DNA of 64,000 bases, from assembly GCF_027923225.1 (NCBI RefSeq), contig NZ_BSDI01000030.1, forward strand, positions 27,197 to 91,196, read 5' to 3'. The first letter of the stretch is position 1. Each line of letters begins with the position of its first letter. This document shows, in pieces, positions 51,038 through 59,560 of this stretch. The notes beneath the pieces are model-generated. The model searched no databases and was not told where the DNA came from. It saw only the letters and a program-made list of their open reading frames with translations. The DNA is from Phytohabitans aurantiacus. Its GTDB lineage: Bacteria; Actinomycetota; Actinomycetes; Mycobacteriales; Micromonosporaceae. The translations under genes were made by a program, and so were the position numbers.

Positions 51038-53953
51038 TCACCAGAACCGCACGCTGTCGACCTGCGCGGCTCCGGTGAAGACGAGATACACGTCATGCCG
51101 GCCGGCCGCGCGCCGGAGACCGCCGGAAGCGGTGGTCCAGGCGTACCGGTCACCCGTCGCGGGCACGGTGAGCGTGCCGAGCAGCCGGCCGTTCGGGCCG
51201 CCCAGGCGTACCTGGATGGCGGCGGGCGCGGTGCCGGGTGTCGAGACGCGTGCGGTGATGTTGGTGACACCGGTGCCGAGGTTGGCGTCCGCGAACTTGA
51301 TCCACTGTCCGGGGGCGGTCGCCGCTACGGCGGTACCCGCTGCCTTGGTGGTGTCGACGAGTGTGGTGCCCGCGTAGTCGTCGAACGTCCACGCGGCCGT
51401 GGCGGTGCGCAGGTCGCGCGGCGGGATCGTCTCGCCGGTCACGTGGAGCGTCGCCGTACGCCGGATGTCGGTGGCCGAGGCGCCAACGAGGATGTCGTAC
51501 GCGCCGGTCTCCACCACCGGCCGGCTCCGGGTGACGTCCCAGAAGGCGAGATCCGACCGCTTGAGAGGGATGCGGACCGTCTTCTTCTGGCCCGGTGCCA
51601 GGGTCACCTTGGTGAAACCGCGGAGCTGCTTGACCGGCTGCGTCGTGCGGGACCTGCGCTGGTGCGTGTAGAGCTGCACGGTCTCGGTGCCGGCGCGCTT
51701 GCCGGTGTTGGTCACGTCGACGGAGACCGACGAGCCGTCGACCCGGAGCGCGGAGTACCCGAATGTCGTGTAGCTGAGCCCGTGTCCGAATGGGTAGAGG
51801 GGCGTGCCGCGGTGGTACAGGTACGTCATGCCGGTCTTGGCGATGTCGTAGTCGAGGATGCTGGGCAGCTCGGCGTCCGACCGGTACCAGGTCTGGGTGA
51901 GCCGGCCGCTCGGGTTGTGGTCGCCGAAGAGCACGTCGGCGATCGCGTGCCCGGTCTCCTGCCCGGCGTGGCTGGTCCAGAGGATGGCCGGCACGTTGGC
52001 CTGCTCCCACGTGATCGTGGTGGGGTAGCTGTTCTCCAGCACCACCACGGTGTTCGGGTTGGCCTGCCGGACCGCCTTGACCAGCGCCGCCTGGCCCTCG
52101 GCGAGCGCCGTCGAGACGCGGTCGTTGGTCTCCCGGCCGTTGATGAACGGCATGCTGCCGACCACGACGACCGCGACGTCGGCGCCCTTGGCCGCCGCGA
52201 CCGCCTCCTGTACACCGCTGCGGACGGTCTCCTTCGTGAACCGGGCCGCCGTGGCAGCGGTTTCGGCGCCCAGAGCCAGCTCGCCGTCGGCGTTCACGGT
52301 CAGGTACCGCACCGCCGGGAACCACGGCTCGCGCGTCTCGTAGCCGGCGTACCGGATGGCGAACGTGCCGTCGCTCTGCTCCTCGAGCTTGAACTGCTGC
52401 TGGACGTACCAGTTGTTGGGCTGCGCGTCGCGGGTGACGAACGGCCCCCAGTTGTACCCGAGGACCTTGCTGGTGGCCACGTTGCGCAGGCTCAGCAGGC
52501 CCTGGCCCCAGTCGAACACGTCGAACCGCGCGGCGTCGTCGGCCGTGGTGGAGCCGAGCCGCACGTGGTCCGCGTCGGTGGTGCCCGTGGAGGTGACGTA
52601 CCGGCCGGTGGCCACGTCGCGCAGCGCGATCCGGTCGACGCCCTCGCTGGCCACCACCGTCGCGCCGGCGCCCAGCCGCTCCTGGATGCCCTGCCGCGGC
52701 GTGACCGCATAGGGCAGCGTGCCGCTGTACCAGTCGGTGTAGAGGGTGTTCTCCAGTGGACCGACGACCGCCACCTTTCGCGTCTTCGCCGCGGAGAGCG
52801 GCAGCGCGTTGCCCGCGTTCTTCAACAGCACGACCTGCTCGTCGGCGGCCTGCCGGGCGAGCCGCTGGTGTGCGGGGGAGTTGATGACGTCGGGCGTGAT
52901 GGCCGCGTACGGGTTGCTGCCCGGTGGGTCGAACTCGCCGAGCCGGAACCGGATGGAGAAGATGTGCCGTAGCGCCTCGTCGAGGTCGGCCTCCGTGAGC
53001 AGCCCCTGATCCAGGGCGGCGCGGATCGCGGTGACCGTCGACTGTGGATTGTTGCCGTCCTGCGTGAAGCTGTCGAGGCCGGCCTTCATCGCGGCGGCGT
53101 TCGCCTCCGCCTGCGTGCCGTAGTACCGCTGCGAGCCGACCAGGTTTCCGGGTGCGAACGCGTCACTGACCACCATGAGGTCCTTGCCGGTCCAGGTGCG
53201 CACCTCGGCGTCGAGTGAAGGCTCCACTGTGGCCGGTCGGCCGTTGACGAGGTTGTACGACGTCATCACGCCGGTGGCGGCGTCCGCCTGGATCGCGGTC
53301 CGGTACGCGGGCAGCTCGTAGTCGTGCAGCAGCCGGGGCGGCAGCGTCGATGAGGCGGTGTCGCGGTTGATTTCGTTGTTGTTGGCGAGGTAGTGCTTCA
53401 GGGTGGGCGCCGACTGGAGGTACACGGGGTGGTCGCCCTGCAATCCCCTGCCGTACGCGGTCGACAGCGCCCCAGTCAGGTACGGGTCCTCCGAGTACCC
53501 CTCTTCGTTGCGGCCCCAGCGCGGGTCGCGCAGCAGGTTGACGACGGGCGCCCAGAGGTTGAGCCCGTTGTTCGCCGGGTCCTTGGCGTGGAACCCGCGC
53601 GCCTCCCGCCCGACGGCGGTGCCGACCTGCTTCATCAGGTCGGGGTTCCACGTCGTGGCGAGGCCGATGGCCTGCGGGAAGACGGTGGCCTCGCCGAGCC
53701 AGGCGACGCCGTGCAGCGCCTCGGTGCCGGTGCGGAACGGGCCGATGCCGAGCCGCGGGATCGCCGGCTGGTACTGGTGCAGCAGCGAGATCTTCTCGTC
53801 CAGCGTGAGGCGACCGACGAGGTCGTCGATGCGCGCGTCCAGCGGCAGGGCGGGGTCGCGGAAGGGGTACGTGTCGTCGGCGCGCGCCGCGACGGCGGGC
53901 GCGAGCACGGTCATCGTCACGGCGATCGCCATCAAGGCCTTCAGAGAGCGCAC
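51038..53953 (-). CDS. Secreted GH3 beta-xylosidase/beta-glucosidase with C-terminal CBM6-like domain
   Basis: A 971-residue exported glycoside hydrolase. Signal peptide (LKALMAIAVTMTVLAPAVAARA) then GH3 N-domain (RLTLDEKISLLHQ, GTEALHGVAWLG, ATTWNPDLM, DPRWGRNEEGYSEDPYLTG). The nucleophile Asp lies in LMVVSDAFAPGN. The C-domain (VVLLKNAGNALPL, VAVVGPL) is interrupted at about 440-580 by a beta-trefoil-like insert (LRDVATGRYVTSTG, LLSLRNVATSKVLGYN). After it come PYPFGHGLSYTTF-like PFGHGLSYTTF, a fibronectin-like domain and a C-terminal beta-sandwich (WIKFADANLGTGVTNI to VDSVRFW) of CBM6 type. It is divergent from the ABC importer, pointing to xylan or xyloglucan fragments as substrate. Confidence 0.9.
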   Translation of the reverse strand: MRSLKALMAIAVTMTVLAPAVAARADDTYPFRDPALPLDARIDDLVGRLTLDEKISLLHQYQPAIPRLGIGPFRTGTEALHGVAWLGEATVFPQAIGLATTWNPDLMKQVGTAVGREARGFHAKDPANNGLNLWAPVVNLLRDPRWGRNEEGYSEDPYLTGALSTAYGRGLQGDHPVYLQSAPTLKHYLANNNEINRDTASSTLPPRLLHDYELPAYRTAIQADAATGVMTSYNLVNGRPATVEPSLDAEVRTWTGKDLMVVSDAFAPGNLVGSQRYYGTQAEANAAAMKAGLDSFTQDGNNPQSTVTAIRAALDQGLLTEADLDEALRHIFSIRFRLGEFDPPGSNPYAAITPDVINSPAHQRLARQAADEQVVLLKNAGNALPLSAAKTRKVAVVGPLENTLYTDWYSGTLPYAVTPRQGIQERLGAGATVVASEGVDRIALRDVATGRYVTSTGTTDADHVRLGSTTADDAARFDVFDWGQGLLSLRNVATSKVLGYNWGPFVTRDAQPNNWYVQQQFKLEEQSDGTFAIRYAGYETREPWFPAVRYLTVNADGELALGAETAATAARFTKETVRSGVQEAVAAAKGADVAVVVVGSMPFINGRETNDRVSTALAEGQAALVKAVRQANPNTVVVLENSYPTTITWEQANVPAILWTSHAGQETGHAIADVLFGDHNPSGRLTQTWYRSDAELPSILDYDIAKTGMTYLYHRGTPLYPFGHGLSYTTFGYSALRVDGSSVSVDVTNTGKRAGTETVQLYTHQRRSRTTQPVKQLRGFTKVTLAPGQKKTVRIPLKRSDLAFWDVTRSRPVVETGAYDILVGASATDIRRTATLHVTGETIPPRDLRTATAAWTFDDYAGTTLVDTTKAAGTAVAATAPGQWIKFADANLGTGVTNITARVSTPGTAPAAIQVRLGGPNGRLLGTLTVPATGDRYAWTTASGGLRRAAGRHDVYLVFTGAAQVDSVRFW

Positions 53954-54042
53954 TCTTGCGAGGCTCGTGTACCGCCTAGCGGCCTGTCAATAGTTTGGAC
54001 ACCATACGAACTCCCGGGTAACCGGCCGTTGTAAAACGTGGG

Positions 54043-54071
54043 TTGACACGGATGCGGGGGTCCGTTTAGCT
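54043..54071 (+). promoter_or_regulatory. Promoter of the xyloside-type ABC operon
   Basis: TTGACA (54043-54048) and TTAGCT (54066-54071) with a 17-nt spacer, followed by the operator. The gap from 53954 to here also holds the GH3 promoter on the other strand, with a TTGACA at about 53982-53987. Confidence 0.6.
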
Positions 54072-54085
54072 GGGCGTGAATGTTT

Positions 54086-54101
54086 GTCGAAGCGCTTCGA
54101 C
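54086..54101. promoter_or_regulatory. LacI-family operator (perfect 16-bp palindrome)
   Basis: GTCGAAGCGCTTCGAC is perfectly symmetric around AAGCGCTT. It lies 14 nt downstream of the -10 box of the importer operon, so a bound LacI-family repressor would block transcription. The regulator gene is not adjacent; the agl LacI protein at 17725 or one outside the window could bind. Confidence 0.75.
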
Positions 54102-54128
54102 TCGCATTTCGACGATTAGGAGGTGGCA

Positions 54129-55433
54129 GTGTTCACCACTCGCACCCGAGCCGCGGTCACCGCGCTGCTCGCCGCCGCGTCACTGGTCCTGGCCGCCTGC
54201 GGCGCGGACGCCGACGACGAGGGCGGCGGCGACGGCAAGGTCCTGAAGCTGTGGCATTACGAAGGCGCGACGAGCGCGATGGGCGTCGCCTGGGCCGAGG
54301 CGATCAAGCAGTTCGAGGCATCGCACCCCGGAGTCAAGGTGCAGTTCGAGGAGAAGGGGTTCGAGCAGATCCGGCAGAGCGCCAACATGATCCTGAACTC
54401 GGACGAGGCTCCGGACATCATGGAGTACAACAAGGGCAACGCGTCGGCCGGTTTGCTGTCGAAGCAGGGGTTGTTGACCGACCTGAGCTCGGAGGCCGGA
54501 AAACGCGGCTGGGACAAGATTTCGCCAAGTATCCAGACCACGTGTAAGTACGACGAGCAGGGCATCATGGGTGGCGACAAATGGTTCGGTGTGCCGAACT
54601 ACGCCGAGTATGTGATGGTCTACTACAACAAGGACCTGTTCACGAAGCACAACGTGCGGGTGCCGACCACCCTCGCCGAGTTCGAGGCGGCGATGGACAC
54701 GTTCGTCAAGGCCGGTGTGACGCCGCTGTCGGTCGGTGGTGCGGAGTATCCGGCGCAGCAGATCTTCTACGAGTTGGCGCTGTCGAAGGCGAACCGTTCG
54801 TGGGTCGACTCCTACCAGCTGTACAAGGGCAAGGTCGACTTCAAGGGGCCGGAGCTCACCTACGCGGCCAACACGTTCGCCGACTGGGTCAAGAAGGGCT
54901 ACATCGCCAAGGACTCGGCCGGTATCAAGGCCGACCCGATGGGCGTGGCGTGGACGCAGGGCAAGTTCCCGATCCTGATCTCGGGCAGCTGGTGGTATGG
55001 GCGGTTCGTGGCTGAGGCCAAGGGCTTCCAGTGGGGCACGTTCCTGTTCCCCGGCAACAGCTTGCACCCGGGTTCGGGCGGCAACATCTGGGTGGTGCCG
55101 AACAAGGCGAAGAACAAGGATCTGGCGTACGACTTCATCGACATCACGATGAAGCCGGAGATCCAGTCGCTGTTGGGCAACTCGGGTGGTGTGCCGGTAC
55201 TGGGTGATCTGAGCAAGATCACTGATCCGAAGAGTAAGGAGCTGATCGAGAACTTCGACAAGCTCAACTCCTCGGACGGTCTGGCGTTCTATCCCGACTG
55301 GCCGGCGCCTGGTTACTACGACGTGCTGGTGGCCGGCACGCAACATTTGATCAACGGCACGAAGACACCGGCGCAGGTGCTCGATGAGATCGCCAAGCCG
55401 TACAACGACAACCTGACCAGTATCGGCAAGTAA
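54129..55433 (+). CDS. Sugar ABC transporter, substrate-binding lipoprotein
   Basis: A 434-residue family 1 solute-binding protein. Signal peptide with lipobox LVLAAC, then an acidic linker and VLKLWHYEGATSAMGVAWAE, typical of oligosaccharide binders. It ends QVLDEIAKPYNDNL. GTG 54129 is preferred to GTG 54123, because AGGAGG overlaps the latter and lies 5 nt before the former. It is the first gene of the operon with two permeases and the alpha-xylosidase, so the ligand is probably an alpha-xylosylated oligosaccharide such as isoprimeverose. Confidence 0.92.
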   Translation: MFTTRTRAAVTALLAAASLVLAACGADADDEGGGDGKVLKLWHYEGATSAMGVAWAEAIKQFEASHPGVKVQFEEKGFEQIRQSANMILNSDEAPDIMEYNKGNASAGLLSKQGLLTDLSSEAGKRGWDKISPSIQTTCKYDEQGIMGGDKWFGVPNYAEYVMVYYNKDLFTKHNVRVPTTLAEFEAAMDTFVKAGVTPLSVGGAEYPAQQIFYELALSKANRSWVDSYQLYKGKVDFKGPELTYAANTFADWVKKGYIAKDSAGIKADPMGVAWTQGKFPILISGSWWYGRFVAEAKGFQWGTFLFPGNSLHPGSGGNIWVVPNKAKNKDLAYDFIDITMKPEIQSLLGNSGGVPVLGDLSKITDPKSKELIENFDKLNSSDGLAFYPDWPAPGYYDVLVAGTQHLINGTKTPAQVLDEIAKPYNDNLTSIGK

Positions 55434-56393
55434 GTGACCACGTCGACAGAGGTGAAGCGGCGCCCCCTCGCGGGCGCCGCTCCCGCCCGCGCCCGGCGCC
55501 GGCGTAGCGGCGGCGGCTACGCGGTGTTCCTCATCCCCGGCGTGCTGCTGTCCCTGGTCGTCATCGTCGTGCCGTTGCTGATGAACGTCGGGATCAGCTT
55601 CACGCGGTGGCAGGGGGTGGGTACCCCCGAGTGGATCGGGCTGGACAACTACACGCGGCTGCTCGGGGACGAGAACTTCTGGGCCTCGTTCCGCAACATC
55701 ATCTTTCTGATCGTGGCGATGGCGGTCGTGCCCACGCTGCTCGGGCTGGTGCTGGCCGCGGTGCTGTTCGACTACGTGGGCAAGCAGATCGGGCCGCGCA
55801 CGGCCAGCGTGTTGCGTTCCGGGTTCTACCTGCCGCAGGTGCTGCCGGTGGCGGTCACCGGCATCGTGTGGGGCTGGATCCTCAACCCCAGCTTCGGTGC
55901 GCTCAACGCGATCCTCACCAACGTCGGCCTGGACGCGCTGGCCAAGAACTGGCTCGGCGATCCGGCGTACGCGCTCTACAGCGTCATGGTGATCATGGTG
56001 TGGTTCCAGATCGGGTACCCGGTCGTGATGTTCATGTCGGGGCTCCAGCGGGTGGACCCGGAACTGTATGAGGCGGCGGCGATCGACGGTGCCGGCTGGT
56101 GGCAGCGGTTCCGGCGGATCGCCATCCATCTGATCAAGCCGGAGATTTATGTGGTGCTGGTGACCACGACGATCGCCGCGTTGAAGATTTTCGGGCAGAT
56201 CTTCGTGCTCACCCGGGGCGGGCCAGGCAACGCCACCCTCGTGCCCTCCTATTTCGCGTACCAGAACTTCTTCGAGAAGGCACAGGTCGGCTACGGCTCG
56301 GCGATCGCCACCGTGCTGACCGTCATCATCGTCGTGCTCGCCGTGGTGTTTCTTCGCATCCAGGCCCGTAGCGAAAGGCGGGACCTGCTGTGA
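55434..56393 (+). CDS. Sugar ABC transporter permease (MalF type)
   Basis: A 319-residue permease with a basic N-tail (ARARRRRSGGG) and six helices (AVFLIPGVLLSLVVIVVPLL first). The coupling EAA loop reads ELYEAAAIDGAGWWQRFRRI. GTG start directly after the binding protein stop (TAAGTG). Confidence 0.93.
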   Translation: MTTSTEVKRRPLAGAAPARARRRRSGGGYAVFLIPGVLLSLVVIVVPLLMNVGISFTRWQGVGTPEWIGLDNYTRLLGDENFWASFRNIIFLIVAMAVVPTLLGLVLAAVLFDYVGKQIGPRTASVLRSGFYLPQVLPVAVTGIVWGWILNPSFGALNAILTNVGLDALAKNWLGDPAYALYSVMVIMVWFQIGYPVVMFMSGLQRVDPELYEAAAIDGAGWWQRFRRIAIHLIKPEIYVVLVTTTIAALKIFGQIFVLTRGGPGNATLVPSYFAYQNFFEKAQVGYGSAIATVLTVIIVVLAVVFLRIQARSERRDLL

Positions 56394-57214
56394 ACGCGCG
56401 ACTGTCGCGGTCGGCGGTGCTGGCGGTGCTCACGCTGCTGGTCATCGTCGTGCTGTCACCGTTCGCGCTGGTCGCGCTCAACGCGGTCAAAAGCCCTGCC
56501 GAGTACGCGTCGGGCGGGCCGCTGTCGTTGCCGGACAGCCTGTACTTCAAAGGCTTGGCCGACTTCTGGATCCGCGTCGACTTCGGCGAGAAACTGTTCA
56601 ACAGCTTCCTGATCAGCGCCAGCGTGGCTGTGCTCGCGGTCATCGTGTCGATCCTCAACGCTTACGCCCTGGGCATCGGCCGGGTACGCGGACGCGGCGC
56701 GTTTCTTGTCTTCTTCCTGCTCGCGAACCTGCTCCCACAAGAGGCCCTGGTCTACCCGCTCTACTACCTGTCCAAAGAGGTCGGTCTCTACAACACCCAA
56801 CTCGCTGTGATCATCATCTTCACCGCGATCCAGAGTGCTTTCGGTACCTACCTGCTCTCCTCGGTCTACACGGCGTTTCCGCGGGAGATGTTGGAAGCGG
56901 CCGCGATCGACGGCGCCGGCAAATGGCGCACCCTGTGGCGGGTCGTGGTGCCGATCAGCTGGCCCAGCCTGTCGGTACTGTTCACGTTCTTCTTCATCTG
57001 GACCTGGAACGAGTTCTTCCTACCCCTGATCTTCCTCATCTCCAACGACAAACAGACCGTGCCGGTAGCACTCGGCGTGCTCCAGGGCGACCGGATGATG
57101 GACGCCACCACCACCAGCGCATCAGCCCTACTCGGCATCGTGCCAGCCATCATCTTCTTCCTCATCTTCCAGCGAACCCTGACCCGCGGCGTCATGGCCG
57201 GGGCCATCAAGTAG
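56390..57214 (+). CDS. Sugar ABC transporter permease (MalG type)
   Basis: A 274-residue permease; first helix VLAVLTLLVIVVLSPFALVAL, EAA loop EMLEAAAIDGAGKWRTLWRV, C-terminus TLTRGVMAGAIK. The GTG overlaps the stop of its partner (GTGA). As with the agl system no ATPase gene is present, so a shared MsiK-like ATPase is likely. Confidence 0.93.
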   Translation: MNARLSRSAVLAVLTLLVIVVLSPFALVALNAVKSPAEYASGGPLSLPDSLYFKGLADFWIRVDFGEKLFNSFLISASVAVLAVIVSILNAYALGIGRVRGRGAFLVFFLLANLLPQEALVYPLYYLSKEVGLYNTQLAVIIIFTAIQSAFGTYLLSSVYTAFPREMLEAAAIDGAGKWRTLWRVVVPISWPSLSVLFTFFFIWTWNEFFLPLIFLISNDKQTVPVALGVLQGDRMMDATTTSASALLGIVPAIIFFLIFQRTLTRGVMAGAIK

Positions 57215-57304
57215 GAACCAAACCGGAATCCTGGTCGTTCGCCGTCGTGGTCACCCACGGCCGCTAGCGGGATCCACAGTCCACGGAACGTAGGAGTCAG
57301 CACT

Positions 57305-59560
57305 GTGAAGTTCACCGACGGCTACTGGCACGTGCGTGACGGTGTGCACCCGCTCTACCCGGCTGAGGTGCACGACGTCACCGCCGACGGCGACAGCCTG
57401 ACCGTGTACGCGCCGACCGCCCACATCGGACACCGGGGCGACACCCTCAACCGCCCGATGCTGACCGTGCGCGCGGAGTCGCCGATGCCGGACGTCATCG
57501 GGATAACGGTCTCCCACTTCACCGGGCGCACCCCGCGCGGGCCGCACTTCGAGCTGGCGTCCACCCAGCCACCGGTCGACCTGTCCGTCGACGACGCCAC
57601 ACTCACCTCCGGGGCGCTGTCGGTGCGCTTCAACCGCGACAGGTGGCGGATGGAGTTTCTCGCCGGCGGCGAGGTGCTCACCGCGAGCGAGCGCAAGGCG
57701 ATGGCGGCTATCGGTACCGACGACGGCGCGCACTACATCCGCGAGCAGCTACGCCTCGGCGTCGACACGACCGTGTACGGCTTGGGGGAGCGCTTCGGCC
57801 CGCTGGTCAAGAATGGCCAGTCGGTCGACATCTGGAACGCCGACGGTGGCACGAGCAGCGAGCAGGCGTACAAGAACGTGCCGTTCTACGTGACCAGTGG
57901 CGGGTACGGGGTGTTCGTCGACCACCCGGGGCTGGTGTCGTTCGAGGTGGGCTCGGAAGCGGTGTCCCGCGTGCAGTTCAGCGCTCAGGGCCACGAGCTG
58001 CGGTACTTCGTCATCTACGGGCCCACGCCGAAGGAGATCCTGCACAAGTACACGGCGTTGACCGGGCGGCCCGCGCTGCCACCGGCGTGGTCGTTCGGCC
58101 TGTGGCTGACCACCTCGTTCACCACGTCGTACGACGAGGACACGGTGATGAGCTTTGTCGACGGGATGGCCGAGCGCGAGCTGCCGCTGTCGGTGTTTCA
58201 CTTCGACACGTTCTGGATGCGCGAGTTCCACTGGTGCGACTTCGAGTGGGACCCGCGCACCTTCCCCGACCCGGCCGGGATGCTCAAGCGGCTGAAGGAG
58301 CGCGGTTTGCGGGTCAGCCTGTGGCTCAACCCGTACATCGCGCAGCGGTCGGCGCTGTTCCCCGAGGGAGCGGCGGCCGGGTATCTGGTGCGTACCGCGA
58401 GCGGAGACGTGTGGCAGACAGACCGCTGGCAGGCCGGGATGGGGCTCGTCGACTTCACGAACCCCGACGCGTGCGCGTGGTACGCCGGGAAGCTGCGGGC
58501 GCTGCTGGAGATGGGTGTGGACTGTTTCAAGTCCGACTTCGGCGAGCGCATCCCCACGGACGTGGTGTGGCACGACGGCTCCGACCCCGAGCGGATGCAC
58601 AACTACTACACGCATCTCTACAACCGCACCGTCTTCGACTTGCTGCGCGAGCACCGGGGCGACGGCGAAGCGGTACTGTTCGCCCGCTCAGCGACGGCCG
58701 GCGGTCAGCAGTACCCCGTGCACTGGGGTGGCGACTGCGAGTCCACATTCGAGTCGATGGCCGAGAGCCTGCGCGGCGGCCTGTCGCTGGCGATGTCGGG
58801 TTTCGGGTACTGGAGCCATGACATCGGTGGCTTCGAGGGCAGGCCGGACCCGGCGGTGTTCAAACGGTGGATCCCCTTTGGACTGTTGTCGTCGCACAGC
58901 CGGTTGCACGGCAACCACTCGTATCGCGTGCCGTGGGAGTTCGACCAGGAGGCCGTCGACGTGCTGCGGGCGTTCACCCGGCTCAAGGCGCGGCTGATGC
59001 CGTACCTGTTCGGTGCCGCCGTCACCGCACACACTGAGGGTGTGCCGGTGATGCGGCCGATGGTGGCGGAGTTTCCGGACGACCCGGCCTGCGCCTACCT
59101 CGACCGGCAGTACATGCTCGGCGATCGGCTGCTCGTCGCACCGGTGATGTCGGCGTCCGGCCGCGTCTCCTACTACGTGCCCGCCGGCCGCTGGACCCAC
59201 CTGCTCACCGGCGAGGTCGTCGAGGGGCCGCGCTGGGTCACCGAGACGTGCGGCTTCGACACGGTGCCGGTGCTCGTGCGGCCGGGCACCGCGCTGCCGC
59301 TGGGCGCCCGCGACGACCGCCCCGACTACGAGTACCACGACGGCGTCACCCTCCAGCTCTACGAGCTGGCCGAGGGTGAGGTGCGGGTCGACGTTCCGTC
59401 GCTCGGCGGCGCGGTCGCGACCAGCTTCGTCGTGGTGCGGCAGGGCGACGCGATCCGGGTACTGCGCACAGGCACCGCCGCCCCGTGGCGCGTCGAAATG
59501 GCGGGCCGGGCTGTCGGCGTACCCGATGATGTCGCGGAGGCCGAGCTCAGCGTGGCGTAG
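57305..59560 (+). CDS. Alpha-xylosidase, GH31 (YicI-like)
   Basis: A 751-residue cytoplasmic GH31 enzyme, near the 772 of YicI. The N-terminal beta-sandwich (to about residue 250) precedes the barrel. The nucleophile is Asp411 in FKSDFGERIP, and the acid/base is Asp477 in HWGGDCES; both positions sit about five residues from those of YicI. LFARSATAGGQQYPVHWGG and GFGYWSHDIGGF are family segments. It removes alpha-xylosyl units from imported xyloglucan fragments and would feed xylose to XylA/XylB. GTG with TAGGAG upstream. The last 14 nt overlap the next gene on the other strand. Confidence 0.94.
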   Translation: MKFTDGYWHVRDGVHPLYPAEVHDVTADGDSLTVYAPTAHIGHRGDTLNRPMLTVRAESPMPDVIGITVSHFTGRTPRGPHFELASTQPPVDLSVDDATLTSGALSVRFNRDRWRMEFLAGGEVLTASERKAMAAIGTDDGAHYIREQLRLGVDTTVYGLGERFGPLVKNGQSVDIWNADGGTSSEQAYKNVPFYVTSGGYGVFVDHPGLVSFEVGSEAVSRVQFSAQGHELRYFVIYGPTPKEILHKYTALTGRPALPPAWSFGLWLTTSFTTSYDEDTVMSFVDGMAERELPLSVFHFDTFWMREFHWCDFEWDPRTFPDPAGMLKRLKERGLRVSLWLNPYIAQRSALFPEGAAAGYLVRTASGDVWQTDRWQAGMGLVDFTNPDACAWYAGKLRALLEMGVDCFKSDFGERIPTDVVWHDGSDPERMHNYYTHLYNRTVFDLLREHRGDGEAVLFARSATAGGQQYPVHWGGDCESTFESMAESLRGGLSLAMSGFGYWSHDIGGFEGRPDPAVFKRWIPFGLLSSHSRLHGNHSYRVPWEFDQEAVDVLRAFTRLKARLMPYLFGAAVTAHTEGVPVMRPMVAEFPDDPACAYLDRQYMLGDRLLVAPVMSASGRVSYYVPAGRWTHLLTGEVVEGPRWVTETCGFDTVPVLVRPGTALPLGARDDRPDYEYHDGVTLQLYELAEGEVRVDVPSLGGAVATSFVVVRQGDAIRVLRTGTAAPWRVEMAGRAVGVPDDVAEAELSVA

